This document shows, piece after piece, positions 22,277-32,128 of a stretch of DNA of 64,000 nt (its first letter is position 1; every line of letters starts with the position of its first letter). This stretch comes from Hasllibacter sp. MH4015 (GTDB lineage Bacteria; Pseudomonadota; Alphaproteobacteria; Rhodobacterales; Rhodobacteraceae). A program made the translations under genes and the position numbers. Location of the stretch: contig NZ_JAHTBK010000001.1 of assembly GCF_020177575.1 (NCBI RefSeq), positions 3,364,001-3,428,000 of the forward strand, read 5' to 3'. The notes beneath the pieces are model-generated. The model did not search any database. It saw nothing but the letters and a program-made list of their open reading frames with translations, and was not told the DNA's origin.

Positions 22277-24322
22277 TTAGGGTGCGATTTCCACCGCGCG
22301 ACGCTGTGCGAGACCATCGGCGTCGATCACTGTCAGCTCTCCGAAGCCGAGGCCAATATCGTCCAACGGAACCTCCCGATCGTGCCAGCCCACCGCAAGC
22401 GGCGCACCGTTCCAGAGCCATGTGAAGGGCGGCGTGCCATCGGCCACCCGTGCGATGATCGGCAGACCGGGTTGCCACGCCAACACCGCGCCCTCGGGCG
22501 GGAAGCTGATTTCCGGCCCGCCGGTATCGGCAAGGTCCGCGGCCGGATCAAACCGGCGCAATGTTATCGGCAGTTGGGCATTCGAAAGGGTGAGCGCGCC
22601 GGGTGGCGGCGCAGGGCGTGGGACCAGTTGGTCACCGATCCGGCTAAATGCCTCGAACAGGAGGGGTGCCGACAGGTCAGACCCGAAGGCCCCCGGCACG
22701 GAGGCGCCATCCGCCCGTCCCATCCAGATGCCGATGACATAGCGCCCGTCAAACCCGAACGCCCAGGCGTCGCGGTGCCCATAACTTGTCCCGGTCTTGA
22801 AGCTGAGCCCCACGCGCGGCGCGTTGGGTGGTGGGATCACATCGGCCAGCACATCGCCCAGATACCACGCCGCCGTCTCTGACAAGATGCGCTGACCGGC
22901 TTCCGGAGCCTCCCCCGTGCGCCAATGGTAGGGTGCCGCAACGCCACCCCGCGCAATCCCGGCGTAGAGGCGCATCACATCTTCCATCCGGGTGCCGATG
23001 CCCCCAAGGGCGATGGCGAGGCCGGGTTCTTCGCCCACGGGCAGATCGAATTGCATGTCCGCGCGCCCCATGGCGGCAAGCATCTGGTGCGGTCCGATTT
23101 CCGAAAGCAGCGTCACGGCGGGGATGTTGAGGGACAATTGCAACGCCTCGGATGCCGTGACCTCTCCCCGGAACAGCTGATCGAAGTTTTCCGGCGCATA
23201 TCCCGCGATGGAGATCGGGCGATCCTCCACCAGAGTCTCGGGATGCAAAAGCCCCGCATCGAAGGCGAGACCGTAGATCAGGGGTTTCAAAGCCGATCCG
23301 GGGGAACGGACGGCCTGCGTCATGTCCACGAAGCCCTCGCGCCCCCGGTCGGTGTAGTCAGGCGACCCGACGGAGGCCAGGAGCGCGCCCGTCTCATGGT
23401 CCATCACCATGATCGCGGCGGACATCTGTAGGCCAAGATCGGCGATGGCACCCGCGGCAAGGCGTTCCATCTGCGCTTGAAGGTCGGCGTCGAGCGTCAG
23501 GTGGTGGGTGCCGCGGGTGGGCCGTTCCGTGATGGCGCGGTCGGCCAAATGGGCGGCCAATGCGGGAAAGGCGCGCCGCTCTGTCGGGATCGGTTCCGCC
23601 CGCGCCCAGGCGATCTCCGTCTCCGTCAGATTGGTGTAGCGGACCGCCCGGCTGAGAACCCGGTTGCGGGCAATTTCGGCGGCTTCGGGGAAGCGGTCGG
23701 GGCGGCGAGAGGACGGGGCCTGCGGCAAGGCCACAAGCAGGGCGGATTGTGCGGCGGTCAGGCGGTGCGGTTCCGTCCCGAACCAAGTGAGCGTAGCGGC
23801 GCGCACACCTTCGATGTTGCCGCCATAGGGCGCGAGGTGAAGGTAGAGCGTCAGGATCTCTTCCTTGGTCAAGTGCCGTTCTAGCGCTAGGGCAAGGCGG
23901 ATCTGGCGCAGCTTTCCACCCCACGCTCCGGTGCCCGAATCTTCCAGCAACCGTGCGACCTGCATCGTCAGGGTCGATCCGCCCGATACGACGCGGCCAT
24001 GGGCGACCCGCTGCCACGCGGCGCGGGCGAAGGCACGGATATCGACGCCCGGATGGGACCAGAACCGGCGATCTTCAAACGCGACCAGCATGTCGATGAA
24101 ACCGGGGTCGACGGCATCGTAGCTGACCGGCAGACGCCAACGCCCGTTTTCGACCGTGTAGGCGCGAAGAAGATCACCATCGCGGTCCAGAACCTCCACC
24201 CCCGTCTCCAGCGTCAGCGGCGGAAGCTCCGTCCGGTCGATCCACTCGTCCACCCAAAGTGCCGCGCCCACGCAAAACGTGACGAGCAGAAGGGTAAGAA
24301 TGGCCGCGATGCGTCGGGTCAT
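22277..24322 (-). CDS. pbpC: Penicillin-binding protein 1C
   Basis: Bifunctional peptidoglycan enzyme, 681 residues. An N-terminal membrane anchor (AAILTLLLVTFCVGAALWV) is followed by a GT51 glycosyltransferase domain with catalytic Glu83 in AFEDRRFWSHPGVD and GGSTLTMQVARLL. The penicillin-binding transpeptidase domain has Ser343-x-x-Lys346 in SPGSALKP and KTGTSYGHRDAWA. The C-terminal roughly 90 residues form the small beta-rich domain typical of PBP1C. The ATG overlaps the alpha-2-macroglobulin stop (ATGA), so the two are translationally coupled, the arrangement seen with E. coli yfhM-pbpC. That pairing suggests wall repair coupled to protease trapping. Confidence 0.95.
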   Translation of the reverse strand: MTRRIAAILTLLLVTFCVGAALWVDEWIDRTELPPLTLETGVEVLDRDGDLLRAYTVENGRWRLPVSYDAVDPGFIDMLVAFEDRRFWSHPGVDIRAFARAAWQRVAHGRVVSGGSTLTMQVARLLEDSGTGAWGGKLRQIRLALALERHLTKEEILTLYLHLAPYGGNIEGVRAATLTWFGTEPHRLTAAQSALLVALPQAPSSRRPDRFPEAAEIARNRVLSRAVRYTNLTETEIAWARAEPIPTERRAFPALAAHLADRAITERPTRGTHHLTLDADLQAQMERLAAGAIADLGLQMSAAIMVMDHETGALLASVGSPDYTDRGREGFVDMTQAVRSPGSALKPLIYGLAFDAGLLHPETLVEDRPISIAGYAPENFDQLFRGEVTASEALQLSLNIPAVTLLSEIGPHQMLAAMGRADMQFDLPVGEEPGLAIALGGIGTRMEDVMRLYAGIARGGVAAPYHWRTGEAPEAGQRILSETAAWYLGDVLADVIPPPNAPRVGLSFKTGTSYGHRDAWAFGFDGRYVIGIWMGRADGASVPGAFGSDLSAPLLFEAFSRIGDQLVPRPAPPPGALTLSNAQLPITLRRFDPAADLADTGGPEISFPPEGAVLAWQPGLPIIARVADGTPPFTWLWNGAPLAVGWHDREVPLDDIGLGFGELTVIDADGLAQRRAVEIAP

Positions 24323-27300
24323 TCGCGGATTTCTACGGTGCCGGATGCGGTTTGGGCGCGGAAGGTGGGGCGATACATATCCTCCACCGACGCGGCGGGG
24401 TGGTGGAAGTCCCCGGGCGTGACGGCCCGCACGATATAGGCAAGCCGGGCCAGGCTGGCACCGCCCCGCATGTTGATGGCCGACAGGAAGCGTTCGGCCC
24501 GAAATTCCGACATTTGCGGCGTGACCGGGAAATCGACGCCCTGCAGGGCCGCCACATCGCCCGATTGCAGCAGGTTCGGATTGTCGATCTCGAATCCCGC
24601 GGGCAGCGGATCGTTGACCATCAAGCGCCCGTCCGGCGCGCCGGTGCGGCGAATTTCCAGCACGACGACGAGGCGGGTTCCCTGGATAACCTCGGTAGGA
24701 TCGACCGGATCGCCCTCCAGCGTGTAGTAGATCCGGCGGATCTGGTAGCCGTTGCCGAATGCCTCCGTCGCGCCGTCGGGGCGGCCAAAGCGCGTGAGCG
24801 TCACGACCTCATTCCGGTCGCCGGTGTTTCGCAGGATGCGGGGCTGCGTGATCGGCCCCTCCATCACTTCGATGAAGGGGCCGGTGAACGGCTCCCCATC
24901 GAAGGTGAGCGCAACGGCCGCCGGATTGTCGATCAATGCATGGGCGGCAAGGAGCGCCCAGACCGCCTCCTGGGTAGATGCATCCTCGGCGGCCGGCACG
25001 ATATCGATGGCGTTGGCGTGTACGTTGATCGTGTCGGACCCGGCAGCGGCGGCAAGGGCCACCAGGCCCGCCGCGTCACGCCTGCGGCTGCCATAATCGG
25101 CGCGCCAGCGCGGCGTATCTTCGCCAAGGCCGGGCAGCGACAGGCGGCTGAACCCGGCCAGGAACATCGCGTCGGCACGCGGCTGGTCGCCGTACATCGC
25201 AAGTGCCGCGCCCAATTGTCCAAGGGCCAGCGGAGTAGCGAAATAGGTGGCCTTCACATCGGCGTAATAGCGCAGATCACCCATGCTGGCCTGCCCTTCG
25301 CGGGCCAGAACCATGAGCGCATAGGCAAGCCCTTCGCCGCCATCCTCGAAATCGGGATGGGAGGCAACGGCGTTGGCCAGGTTATCCAGCGCGCTCTGGA
25401 AAGGGATCGCGGGGACGTCATGCCCTTCCGCGCGCGCCCGAGAGAGGAAATCGGTCACATAGGCATCCAGCCAAAGATCGCCGGAGGAGGCGCGCCACAG
25501 GCCGAAGCTGCCATTGGCCGATTGGTTGGTCAGGATCGAAGCGATGGAGTCGGCGATGCGCGTATTCAGATCGTCCGATGTCCCAAGCTCCAGCACTTCA
25601 GCCACGGAGGACAGGTAGAGAAGCGGCAAAGCGCGGCTCGTGATCTGTTCTGTGCAGCCATACGGATAGCGATCGAGCGTTTGCAAAAGCCCCGGCACAT
25701 CGTAGCGCGCCAGTGGCCCGGCAGACAGGATCGCGCGGACGCTTTCGGGGTGGAAGCCCGTCAACATGGCGTTGTCCATGGTGAAGCTTTGCCCGGGCTC
25801 CAAGGTCGGGCGCGTGGTTTCCGCGACCAGCGGATCATTCGCTTGAACCGGCAGCGTCACCACGCGAGTCAATTCGGTTCCATCGGGCATGGCGAGGCTG
25901 AACGCGGCCCTGAGCGTCCCGGTGCGGTCCGGCGCGGTCAGGAAGGGCAGATTCAGGCGAACCGTTTCCCCCTCCGCCAGGGTCACGCTCTCGGGCAGCT
26001 CACCCCATTGGTCGATCATCGCGGAACTGCTGACGCTCAACGGGAAGGTGCCGGTGGGGCCCTCGCTATGGGTCAGCTCCAGCAAGATCCGCGCCTGATC
26101 GCCGGGGGCGAGAAAGCGAGGCGCGGATGCGGTGATGACGATCGGGTCGCGGACGATCACGTCAGCCTCCGCCTGCCCGACCCCGGTCGCGGACCACGCC
26201 ACGGCCATCAGCCGCACTGTGCCGTTAAAGGCCGGAATGTCGAAGGAGGTGCGCGCAAAGCCGTCTTCGCCGACGGTCAGCGGGCCGGAGAACAGCGCCA
26301 CAAGCTCCTCCGTCGGGGGATTGGCATTGGCGCGCAAACCGGCGGCGGCGTCGCCACCTTGGCGAATGCGCCCTTCTGCCCCGTCACGGCTGTCGATCAG
26401 GCGACCGTAGATATCGCGGAACGCGACCCCGAGACGACGCTGGCCGAAATAGTAGTCTTGCGGATCGGGGGACGCGAAGGACGTGAGGTTGAGAATACCC
26501 AGATCGACGGCTGAGATCGTTGCGTGAACGACCTCCCCCGGCAAAGCGCCATCGACGCGAAGGGCGACGTCGACAGGACCATCCGGTCGCGCAACCTCCG
26601 GCGCCTGCAGCGTGACGGAAAGGGCGCGATCGCCCGGATCGACATCGGCATGGACAAGGCCGAGGGCGCGGGCCGGGACCGGGCCGGACACACTCTCCAA
26701 CGGGCGGATCAGGCTTGCCGTGACGTAAGCCCCGGCCCCCCATTCCTCCGTCACGGGGAGGGAGATTTCCACGGGATCATCGCCAAGTTCCACCAATTCC
26801 ATGTCGATCAACCGGTTGGAGACGACCTGGACGAGGGCTAGGCCGCCCTGGCGCGGCACGATACGGAGCGTCGCGGTGTCACCCGGTGCATACATTTCTG
26901 AGTCGAGTGACACGTCAAGGACATCGGGCGTGTCCGTTCCATCGTCGGCGCCGTAATACCCGGCGCGGAACCCGGCGGAGCTGATGGTGAAGCCGCCCTC
27001 GGCGCTTTCGATCCGCAATTCGTAGCTGCCCCAATCAACGGGCAGGCTCAGCCGCTGTGCCACGTTCGACAGGGTCATTTCCCCTTCGGCGAGCCGTTCA
27101 CGGGTCGTCACCGGATCCCAGGACCAATTGCCGCCCTGGCGATACCATTGGTAGCGCCGTTCGACCCGGTTGAAGGTCCAGCGCACCGGCAGCGCATCGG
27201 AGCCGGTGGCGATCAGGTCAAACGCCGCGTCGGACGCTTCCGGCAGAACGCCATCGAACAGGGGCCGGATGCCGATCATCGGCGCGGACGGCAGGACCGT

Positions 27301-29757
27301 AACGGTCTCCGCCCGTTCAACCGGGCGGCCGGAGCCCTCGGCAATCTGCGCGGTCACGGTCATCTGCGCGGGCTGCGGGGGGCCTTCGAGCACTGGGAAT
27401 TCCAGAATTGCCGCCGCGCGACCCTCGCTGTCGGTGGTAATGGCGGGAAAGCTGCTGAACGCGGCCTCGGGCGTTGCGTCATGGCGTCCGAAGACATAGC
27501 CGGGAAAGTCGGGAAGCGACCGTGACGGACGCAGGGCCATCCGACCGGTGATCGACAGGTCGGACGCCGGTGCGCCGAACAGGTAGCGCGCGTGGAAATC
27601 CGTGATCGGGCTGGCGCCTTCCGCAAATGTATCCGACGGCAGGTCGATCACCAGGTCGAGCCGTTCAGGCAGAAAATCCTCCACCAGAAGCCGACTCTGG
27701 GCCAAAGGTGCGGCGTTCGGATCGGCATGGATCGCCAAGCGCCATGTGCCGCGCGGGACGTCCTGTCCTAGCTCTAGCGAGAGGACGTATCCGCCCGCCC
27801 CGACATCGCTCAGCACCTGCCTTGTATATTCGACCCCGTCGGCGCGGGTGAGGATCGCGGTCAGCGGAAGGTCTGCGATGGCAAGCGCGCCGGGATCGCG
27901 GGCAAGGGCGGTGACGTGGATCGTCTCACCCACGCGATAAGCGCCGCGATCGGTGGTCAGGAACACGTCGATCGGCCCTGCCGGTTCGCGCCCCTCGACA
28001 CCCCGGTCGGAAAGATCGAACTCCGCCCCGCGCAGCGACAGGAACGCCAGATCATCCGACCCGTGGCGCAGCGTCAGAAGCGCTGGCGCTGCGCCATCCG
28101 AGCCTGCGGACAGACCGGCGGGGAAATGCACGTAGCCGTCCTCATCGGTCTCCAACGTCTCCAGCACGCGGTTCGATTCTGAGATCAGGTCGACCCGAAC
28201 GCCCGCATAGGCACTGGTATCGGCTAGCGACCGGACGAGAACATGAACACCGTCAGATCCGCTCATGGCGGTAACGCCAAGATCGCTGACAAGAAACCAT
28301 TGGGTGGCCCCGTCGTCACTGTTGCCTGCGCCACCCACACGAGCCTCTAGCGCATAGAGGCCCGGCGCGCGCCCCTCCAGCACTTCACCGATGGGAAGGC
28401 GCGTGGTGACGCCCCGGTTCTGCTCCATGGCGATGTCGGCTTCACCGGTCCAGACGGCTTCCCCGACCTCTTCGGCGAAGCGGTCCACCTGCCATTCGGC
28501 AAGCGGCCGCCCGAAATACTGTTCCTGCAAGGTGCGCAGAATGTTGCGGTCAGAGACGTGGAACAGGCGCAGGTCCACAACGTCCGTGTTCACACCCACC
28601 AGCGGGATCGTTCCGCCGGCGCTGGCCGGCAGGATATAGGCGCGCCCGGCAAAGCGGACCGAAGGCGCGCGGTCGCGTACATATTGGCGCAGGGGCGTGG
28701 CTGCATGGAGGACCTCGCCCGAGGCTGCGGGCAGGCCGGCCCGAAGGGTGAACTCATACCGCTCCCCGTGGCGGATGCCAGACAGGCAAAGCTGCCGACC
28801 TTCGACTTCCACCGCGACGCCGGGGATCGTGGATTGCACGAAATCGCCGTAGATCACGCCGCCCGCGGCCAGAGGTTCGGAGAAGATGGCGCAGATCCGG
28901 GGGAAATCCGCCTCCACGTCGACGCGGGTATCGGTCACGCGAAACCCGTAAAGGCCGAGGACCCGGTCTAGTGCAGAAGCGCGCGCGCCGCTCGGAGCAT
29001 TGGCGATGGCAAGACGAAGTACCGGGATCGTGTCTTCGCCCCGTCCCCGCCGTTCCAGCGCGGTGGCCAGCACATCGAGCGCGCGGGCGAGTTCCTCCCC
29101 GGCATCTGCCCGCAGGGCGGCGTTCGTGGCGGCTTGTAGGGCCCGTATCTCGAATTGCCGACGCTCGGACGAATTCTCACCGTCGAGCGCGAGCAGATAA
29201 TCTGCGTAGGTCGTCCAATCCCCGGCCAGATCGCCCCGCGTCACGGCAGCCCCCATCATCCGCATTGCGCCAAGGGGGTTGTCGTTGTCTGCCGCGCGTT
29301 CCGCGGAGATACGCCACTCTTCCGCGCTGAAACGGCCCGCGTAGTGGGTCAGGCCAAGGGTCAGGGCCTGATCGTAGGCCGCGGAGATGTCGCTGGCGCT
29401 CAGCACGTCAAGCTCCGCGCGGCGATCTTCTGCACGGGCAAGGGCGCTGGCGTCGGTGGCTTGCAAGATGCCCGACAAGGCACCGTCGTAGCTTTCGCCG
29501 TCGCCCGCAGCGGTTTTCGGGAAACAGGTGCCGTTGCGGGTGTTGAAGGTGAAAGCGTTGCATTGCGGATCGGCGCGGCAGGTCGCTTCGCAATCGGGAA
29601 GCGTCGTGTCGAAGATGGGGCGCAGGTCATTCCCCGGCAGGTCAGTGTCACGGATTATGGAGGTGTAACGCTCCGGCAGGATGTCCTGTGCCAGGGCGGG
29701 GCCGGCAGGTAGCGAAAGCAGTCCAAGTCCAATGACCAGCGCAAGCAACCGTTGCAT
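24319..29757 (-). CDS. Bacterial alpha-2-macroglobulin with N-terminal PAN/Apple-like domain
   Basis: 1,812 residues. A signal peptide (LLALVIGLGLLSLPAGPALA) has no lipobox cysteine, so the mature protein is probably soluble periplasmic, unlike the E. coli lipoprotein YfhM. A short Cys-rich domain (DCEATCRADPQCNAFTF) resembles PAN/Apple. Repeated macroglobulin beta-domains follow, then the thioester motif Cys1368-T-E-Gln1371 in YPYGCTEQ within the helical thioester domain, and receptor-like C-terminal domains. The intact Cys/Gln pair implies covalent trapping of proteases. ATG at 29757 follows a GGGGAGC SD; a longer frame from 29796 adds 13 residues before the signal peptide. First gene of an operon with pbpC. 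Confidence 0.93.
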   Translation of the reverse strand: MQRLLALVIGLGLLSLPAGPALAQDILPERYTSIIRDTDLPGNDLRPIFDTTLPDCEATCRADPQCNAFTFNTRNGTCFPKTAAGDGESYDGALSGILQATDASALARAEDRRAELDVLSASDISAAYDQALTLGLTHYAGRFSAEEWRISAERAADNDNPLGAMRMMGAAVTRGDLAGDWTTYADYLLALDGENSSERRQFEIRALQAATNAALRADAGEELARALDVLATALERRGRGEDTIPVLRLAIANAPSGARASALDRVLGLYGFRVTDTRVDVEADFPRICAIFSEPLAAGGVIYGDFVQSTIPGVAVEVEGRQLCLSGIRHGERYEFTLRAGLPAASGEVLHAATPLRQYVRDRAPSVRFAGRAYILPASAGGTIPLVGVNTDVVDLRLFHVSDRNILRTLQEQYFGRPLAEWQVDRFAEEVGEAVWTGEADIAMEQNRGVTTRLPIGEVLEGRAPGLYALEARVGGAGNSDDGATQWFLVSDLGVTAMSGSDGVHVLVRSLADTSAYAGVRVDLISESNRVLETLETDEDGYVHFPAGLSAGSDGAAPALLTLRHGSDDLAFLSLRGAEFDLSDRGVEGREPAGPIDVFLTTDRGAYRVGETIHVTALARDPGALAIADLPLTAILTRADGVEYTRQVLSDVGAGGYVLSLELGQDVPRGTWRLAIHADPNAAPLAQSRLLVEDFLPERLDLVIDLPSDTFAEGASPITDFHARYLFGAPASDLSITGRMALRPSRSLPDFPGYVFGRHDATPEAAFSSFPAITTDSEGRAAAILEFPVLEGPPQPAQMTVTAQIAEGSGRPVERAETVTVLPSAPMIGIRPLFDGVLPEASDAAFDLIATGSDALPVRWTFNRVERRYQWYRQGGNWSWDPVTTRERLAEGEMTLSNVAQRLSLPVDWGSYELRIESAEGGFTISSAGFRAGYYGADDGTDTPDVLDVSLDSEMYAPGDTATLRIVPRQGGLALVQVVSNRLIDMELVELGDDPVEISLPVTEEWGAGAYVTASLIRPLESVSGPVPARALGLVHADVDPGDRALSVTLQAPEVARPDGPVDVALRVDGALPGEVVHATISAVDLGILNLTSFASPDPQDYYFGQRRLGVAFRDIYGRLIDSRDGAEGRIRQGGDAAAGLRANANPPTEELVALFSGPLTVGEDGFARTSFDIPAFNGTVRLMAVAWSATGVGQAEADVIVRDPIVITASAPRFLAPGDQARILLELTHSEGPTGTFPLSVSSSAMIDQWGELPESVTLAEGETVRLNLPFLTAPDRTGTLRAAFSLAMPDGTELTRVVTLPVQANDPLVAETTRPTLEPGQSFTMDNAMLTGFHPESVRAILSAGPLARYDVPGLLQTLDRYPYGCTEQITSRALPLLYLSSVAEVLELGTSDDLNTRIADSIASILTNQSANGSFGLWRASSGDLWLDAYVTDFLSRARAEGHDVPAIPFQSALDNLANAVASHPDFEDGGEGLAYALMVLAREGQASMGDLRYYADVKATYFATPLALGQLGAALAMYGDQPRADAMFLAGFSRLSLPGLGEDTPRWRADYGSRRRDAAGLVALAAAAGSDTINVHANAIDIVPAAEDASTQEAVWALLAAHALIDNPAAVALTFDGEPFTGPFIEVMEGPITQPRILRNTGDRNEVVTLTRFGRPDGATEAFGNGYQIRRIYYTLEGDPVDPTEVIQGTRLVVVLEIRRTGAPDGRLMVNDPLPAGFEIDNPNLLQSGDVAALQGVDFPVTPQMSEFRAERFLSAINMRGGASLARLAYIVRAVTPGDFHHPAASVEDMYRPTFRAQTASGTVEIRE

Positions 29758-29923
29758 GAAAGCTCCCCAAAAAAAGACTTCGATCAAATGTCGCACAAGG
29801 GTGGCACGGGGGGCGGATCACTGTCCACGATTCCCGCTGTCAAGGTAGGGGTTAACGCAATATTCAGCGCGGTCGCCGACAAGTTGGAGAGAGTTTTGGA
29901 ATCCCTCGGTTGAGGGTTTGGTT

Positions 29924-32128
29924 ATGGCCGCAAACAGCTTGAATTCTCGCTTGGCACAGGAAAGACGTGCGCGCCTGCAGGCGGAGCAATTGCTCGCCCT
30001 GCGGTCGGAGGAGCTGTATTCCGCCAACCGCAAACTTGCGGAACACGCGAACGCGCTGTCCAGTCAAGTCATTGAACAGAGAGAAGAAAACGAGGCGCTC
30101 AAGGGGCAGACGACCCAGACCAAGGCGCAGCTTGAGGTTGCAACAGAACGCGCCGTCACCGCGCAAAGGCGGCTTTGGGACGCGCTGACCGCGACGGAGG
30201 ATGGCTTTGCCATTTTTGACCGGGACTGGCGACTGGTGGCGGCGAACCCGGCCTTTTTCGATGTGTTCGACGGAATAACCGATGTGGCGGAGGGCGCCAG
30301 TTACGAAGCGATTCTCCGCGTTGCCGTCGATGAGGGCGTGGTGGACCTGCAAGGTGAAGATCCCGATGATTGGGTCGACCGCATGATCGCCCGTTGGGAA
30401 ATGACGCCGATCCCGCGCGCCGATATCAAATTGTGGAACGGGGCTTATATCCGCCTGAACGACAAGCAGACGCCGCAGGGTGATTTCGTGTCCCTCGCCG
30501 TTGACGTGACCCCCAACATCCGCCGTGAGCGCAAGTTGCGCGCCGCACGGGATGCCGCCATGGCCGCCAGTCGCGCGAAATCCACTTTCCTCGCCAATAT
30601 GAGCCACGAAATCCGGACGCCAATGAATGGTGTCGTTTCCATGGCGGAGCTTCTGCGTGAGACCGGTCTGGATGAGGAACAACAGTTGTTCGCCGACACC
30701 ATCCGTAACTCGGGAGAGGCGTTGCTGGTCATCATCAACGACATCCTCGACTACTCGAAGATCGAGGCGGGCAAACTGGAATTGCGGGAGGAGAGCTTTG
30801 ACCTCAACGCCATGGTGCGGGAGATTTTCCGCCTGCTTCAACCGGGCATTGAGGGTAAACAGATCGAGCTGCGGCTCGACTACGACATTTTCCTTCCCGA
30901 CCGGATGATCGGTGATCGGGGCCGCGTACGGCAAGTGCTGACCAACCTGATCGGCAACGCCGTCAAATTCACGCAAAAGGGGAATGTCACCGTTCACGTT
31001 CTTGCAGGACCGCCGGGTGCTGAAACCGACGATCTGAATGTCAGTATCGTCGTGGAAGATACCGGCGTGGGCATCGCGGAGGACAAGCAGGCCCACGTGT
31101 TCGGGGAATTCAATCAGGTGGAGGATGAGGCGAACCGAAAACACGACGGGACCGGCCTTGGCCTCGCGATATCCCGCAGGTTGGTGGAGCTGATGGGGGG
31201 CGAAATGTGGCTGGAATCCACGCCCGGAAAGGGGTCTGCATTTGGTTTCGTCGTGCGGCTGAAAGCGGATCCCGACGGTCGCCTTGACCCGGTTGCGGGT
31301 CTTCCCGTGGATCGAAACCGGGTGCTTGTGATCGGTGGCAAGGGCGACCAGGAGGATGAGGTTCTGGACGCGCTTGGCCGCTTGCATGCGGAGACGACCC
31401 TGTTGCGGCGTGTACCTTCCCAACGTGATCTGGATGGCACGCAGGCCATCATTCTGTGTGACGGCGGCGTAACGGCGGACGACGTGATGACGGCGCTTGA
31501 TGAGGCTTCGTTCACGGGCGCGCGGCTTGCCCACCTGTCAGACGGCAGCACGCCGGACGGGTACATGTGTTGCCCCCTTCATGACGGTCTGTCCGCCTTG
31601 CGCGCACAGCTTCTGGAAACCGCGCCGGTCGCCGACCCTGCGCCGAACGCGGCGGATGACCTTGGCAAGCATGGTGAGATTGAGGAAACGGCGTCAGACG
31701 TATTGCCGGAGCCTGAGCCATCGCCCCCGTCGCGAACCCGCCCGCGCCTTCTGGCGGCGGAGGACAACAAGACCAACCAATTGGTTTTCAAGACGATGCT
31801 CAAGGGCCTCGATCTGGACATCGAGATTGCGAATAACGGCCTCGAGCTTCTGGACGCTTACAAGCGTGACCGGCCCGATCTGGTGATGACGGATATCTCC
31901 ATGCCCGAAATGGACGGGCTGGAGGCGTCGAAACTGATCCGCGCGTTCGAGGTGGAGAACGGGATGGACCGCATTCCCATCATCGCCATGACGGCTCATG
32001 CGCTGGAAGGGGACAAGGACCGGATCTTGCAGGCGGGCCTGGATGAATATGTGACGAAACCCCTGAAAAAAGCCGTGATCCAGAAGATGGTGCAGGGCCG
32101 GCTCGGTGACGGGGTCGTCACGGATTAG
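29924..32128 (+). CDS. Hybrid sensor histidine kinase / response regulator
   Basis: 734-residue cytoplasmic hybrid kinase with no transmembrane segment. A coiled coil (about residues 5-95) leads to a PAS-like domain (about 85-200), a HisKA dimerisation domain with phospho-acceptor His228 in NMSHEIRTPMNG, and an ATPase domain with N, G1 and G2 boxes (NLIGNAVKFTQKG, VEDTGVGIAE, GTGLGLAISRRL). A region around residues 465-570 looks like a receiver that lost its acid cluster, and a true C-terminal receiver has Asp657 in DLVMTDISMPEMDG. GAGGG at 29912-29916 is 7 bases before the ATG. Phosphate would need an unlinked phosphotransfer protein. It is divergent from the alpha-2-macroglobulin operon; the target is unknown. 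Confidence 0.9.
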   Translation: MAANSLNSRLAQERRARLQAEQLLALRSEELYSANRKLAEHANALSSQVIEQREENEALKGQTTQTKAQLEVATERAVTAQRRLWDALTATEDGFAIFDRDWRLVAANPAFFDVFDGITDVAEGASYEAILRVAVDEGVVDLQGEDPDDWVDRMIARWEMTPIPRADIKLWNGAYIRLNDKQTPQGDFVSLAVDVTPNIRRERKLRAARDAAMAASRAKSTFLANMSHEIRTPMNGVVSMAELLRETGLDEEQQLFADTIRNSGEALLVIINDILDYSKIEAGKLELREESFDLNAMVREIFRLLQPGIEGKQIELRLDYDIFLPDRMIGDRGRVRQVLTNLIGNAVKFTQKGNVTVHVLAGPPGAETDDLNVSIVVEDTGVGIAEDKQAHVFGEFNQVEDEANRKHDGTGLGLAISRRLVELMGGEMWLESTPGKGSAFGFVVRLKADPDGRLDPVAGLPVDRNRVLVIGGKGDQEDEVLDALGRLHAETTLLRRVPSQRDLDGTQAIILCDGGVTADDVMTALDEASFTGARLAHLSDGSTPDGYMCCPLHDGLSALRAQLLETAPVADPAPNAADDLGKHGEIEETASDVLPEPEPSPPSRTRPRLLAAEDNKTNQLVFKTMLKGLDLDIEIANNGLELLDAYKRDRPDLVMTDISMPEMDGLEASKLIRAFEVENGMDRIPIIAMTAHALEGDKDRILQAGLDEYVTKPLKKAVIQKMVQGRLGDGVVTD

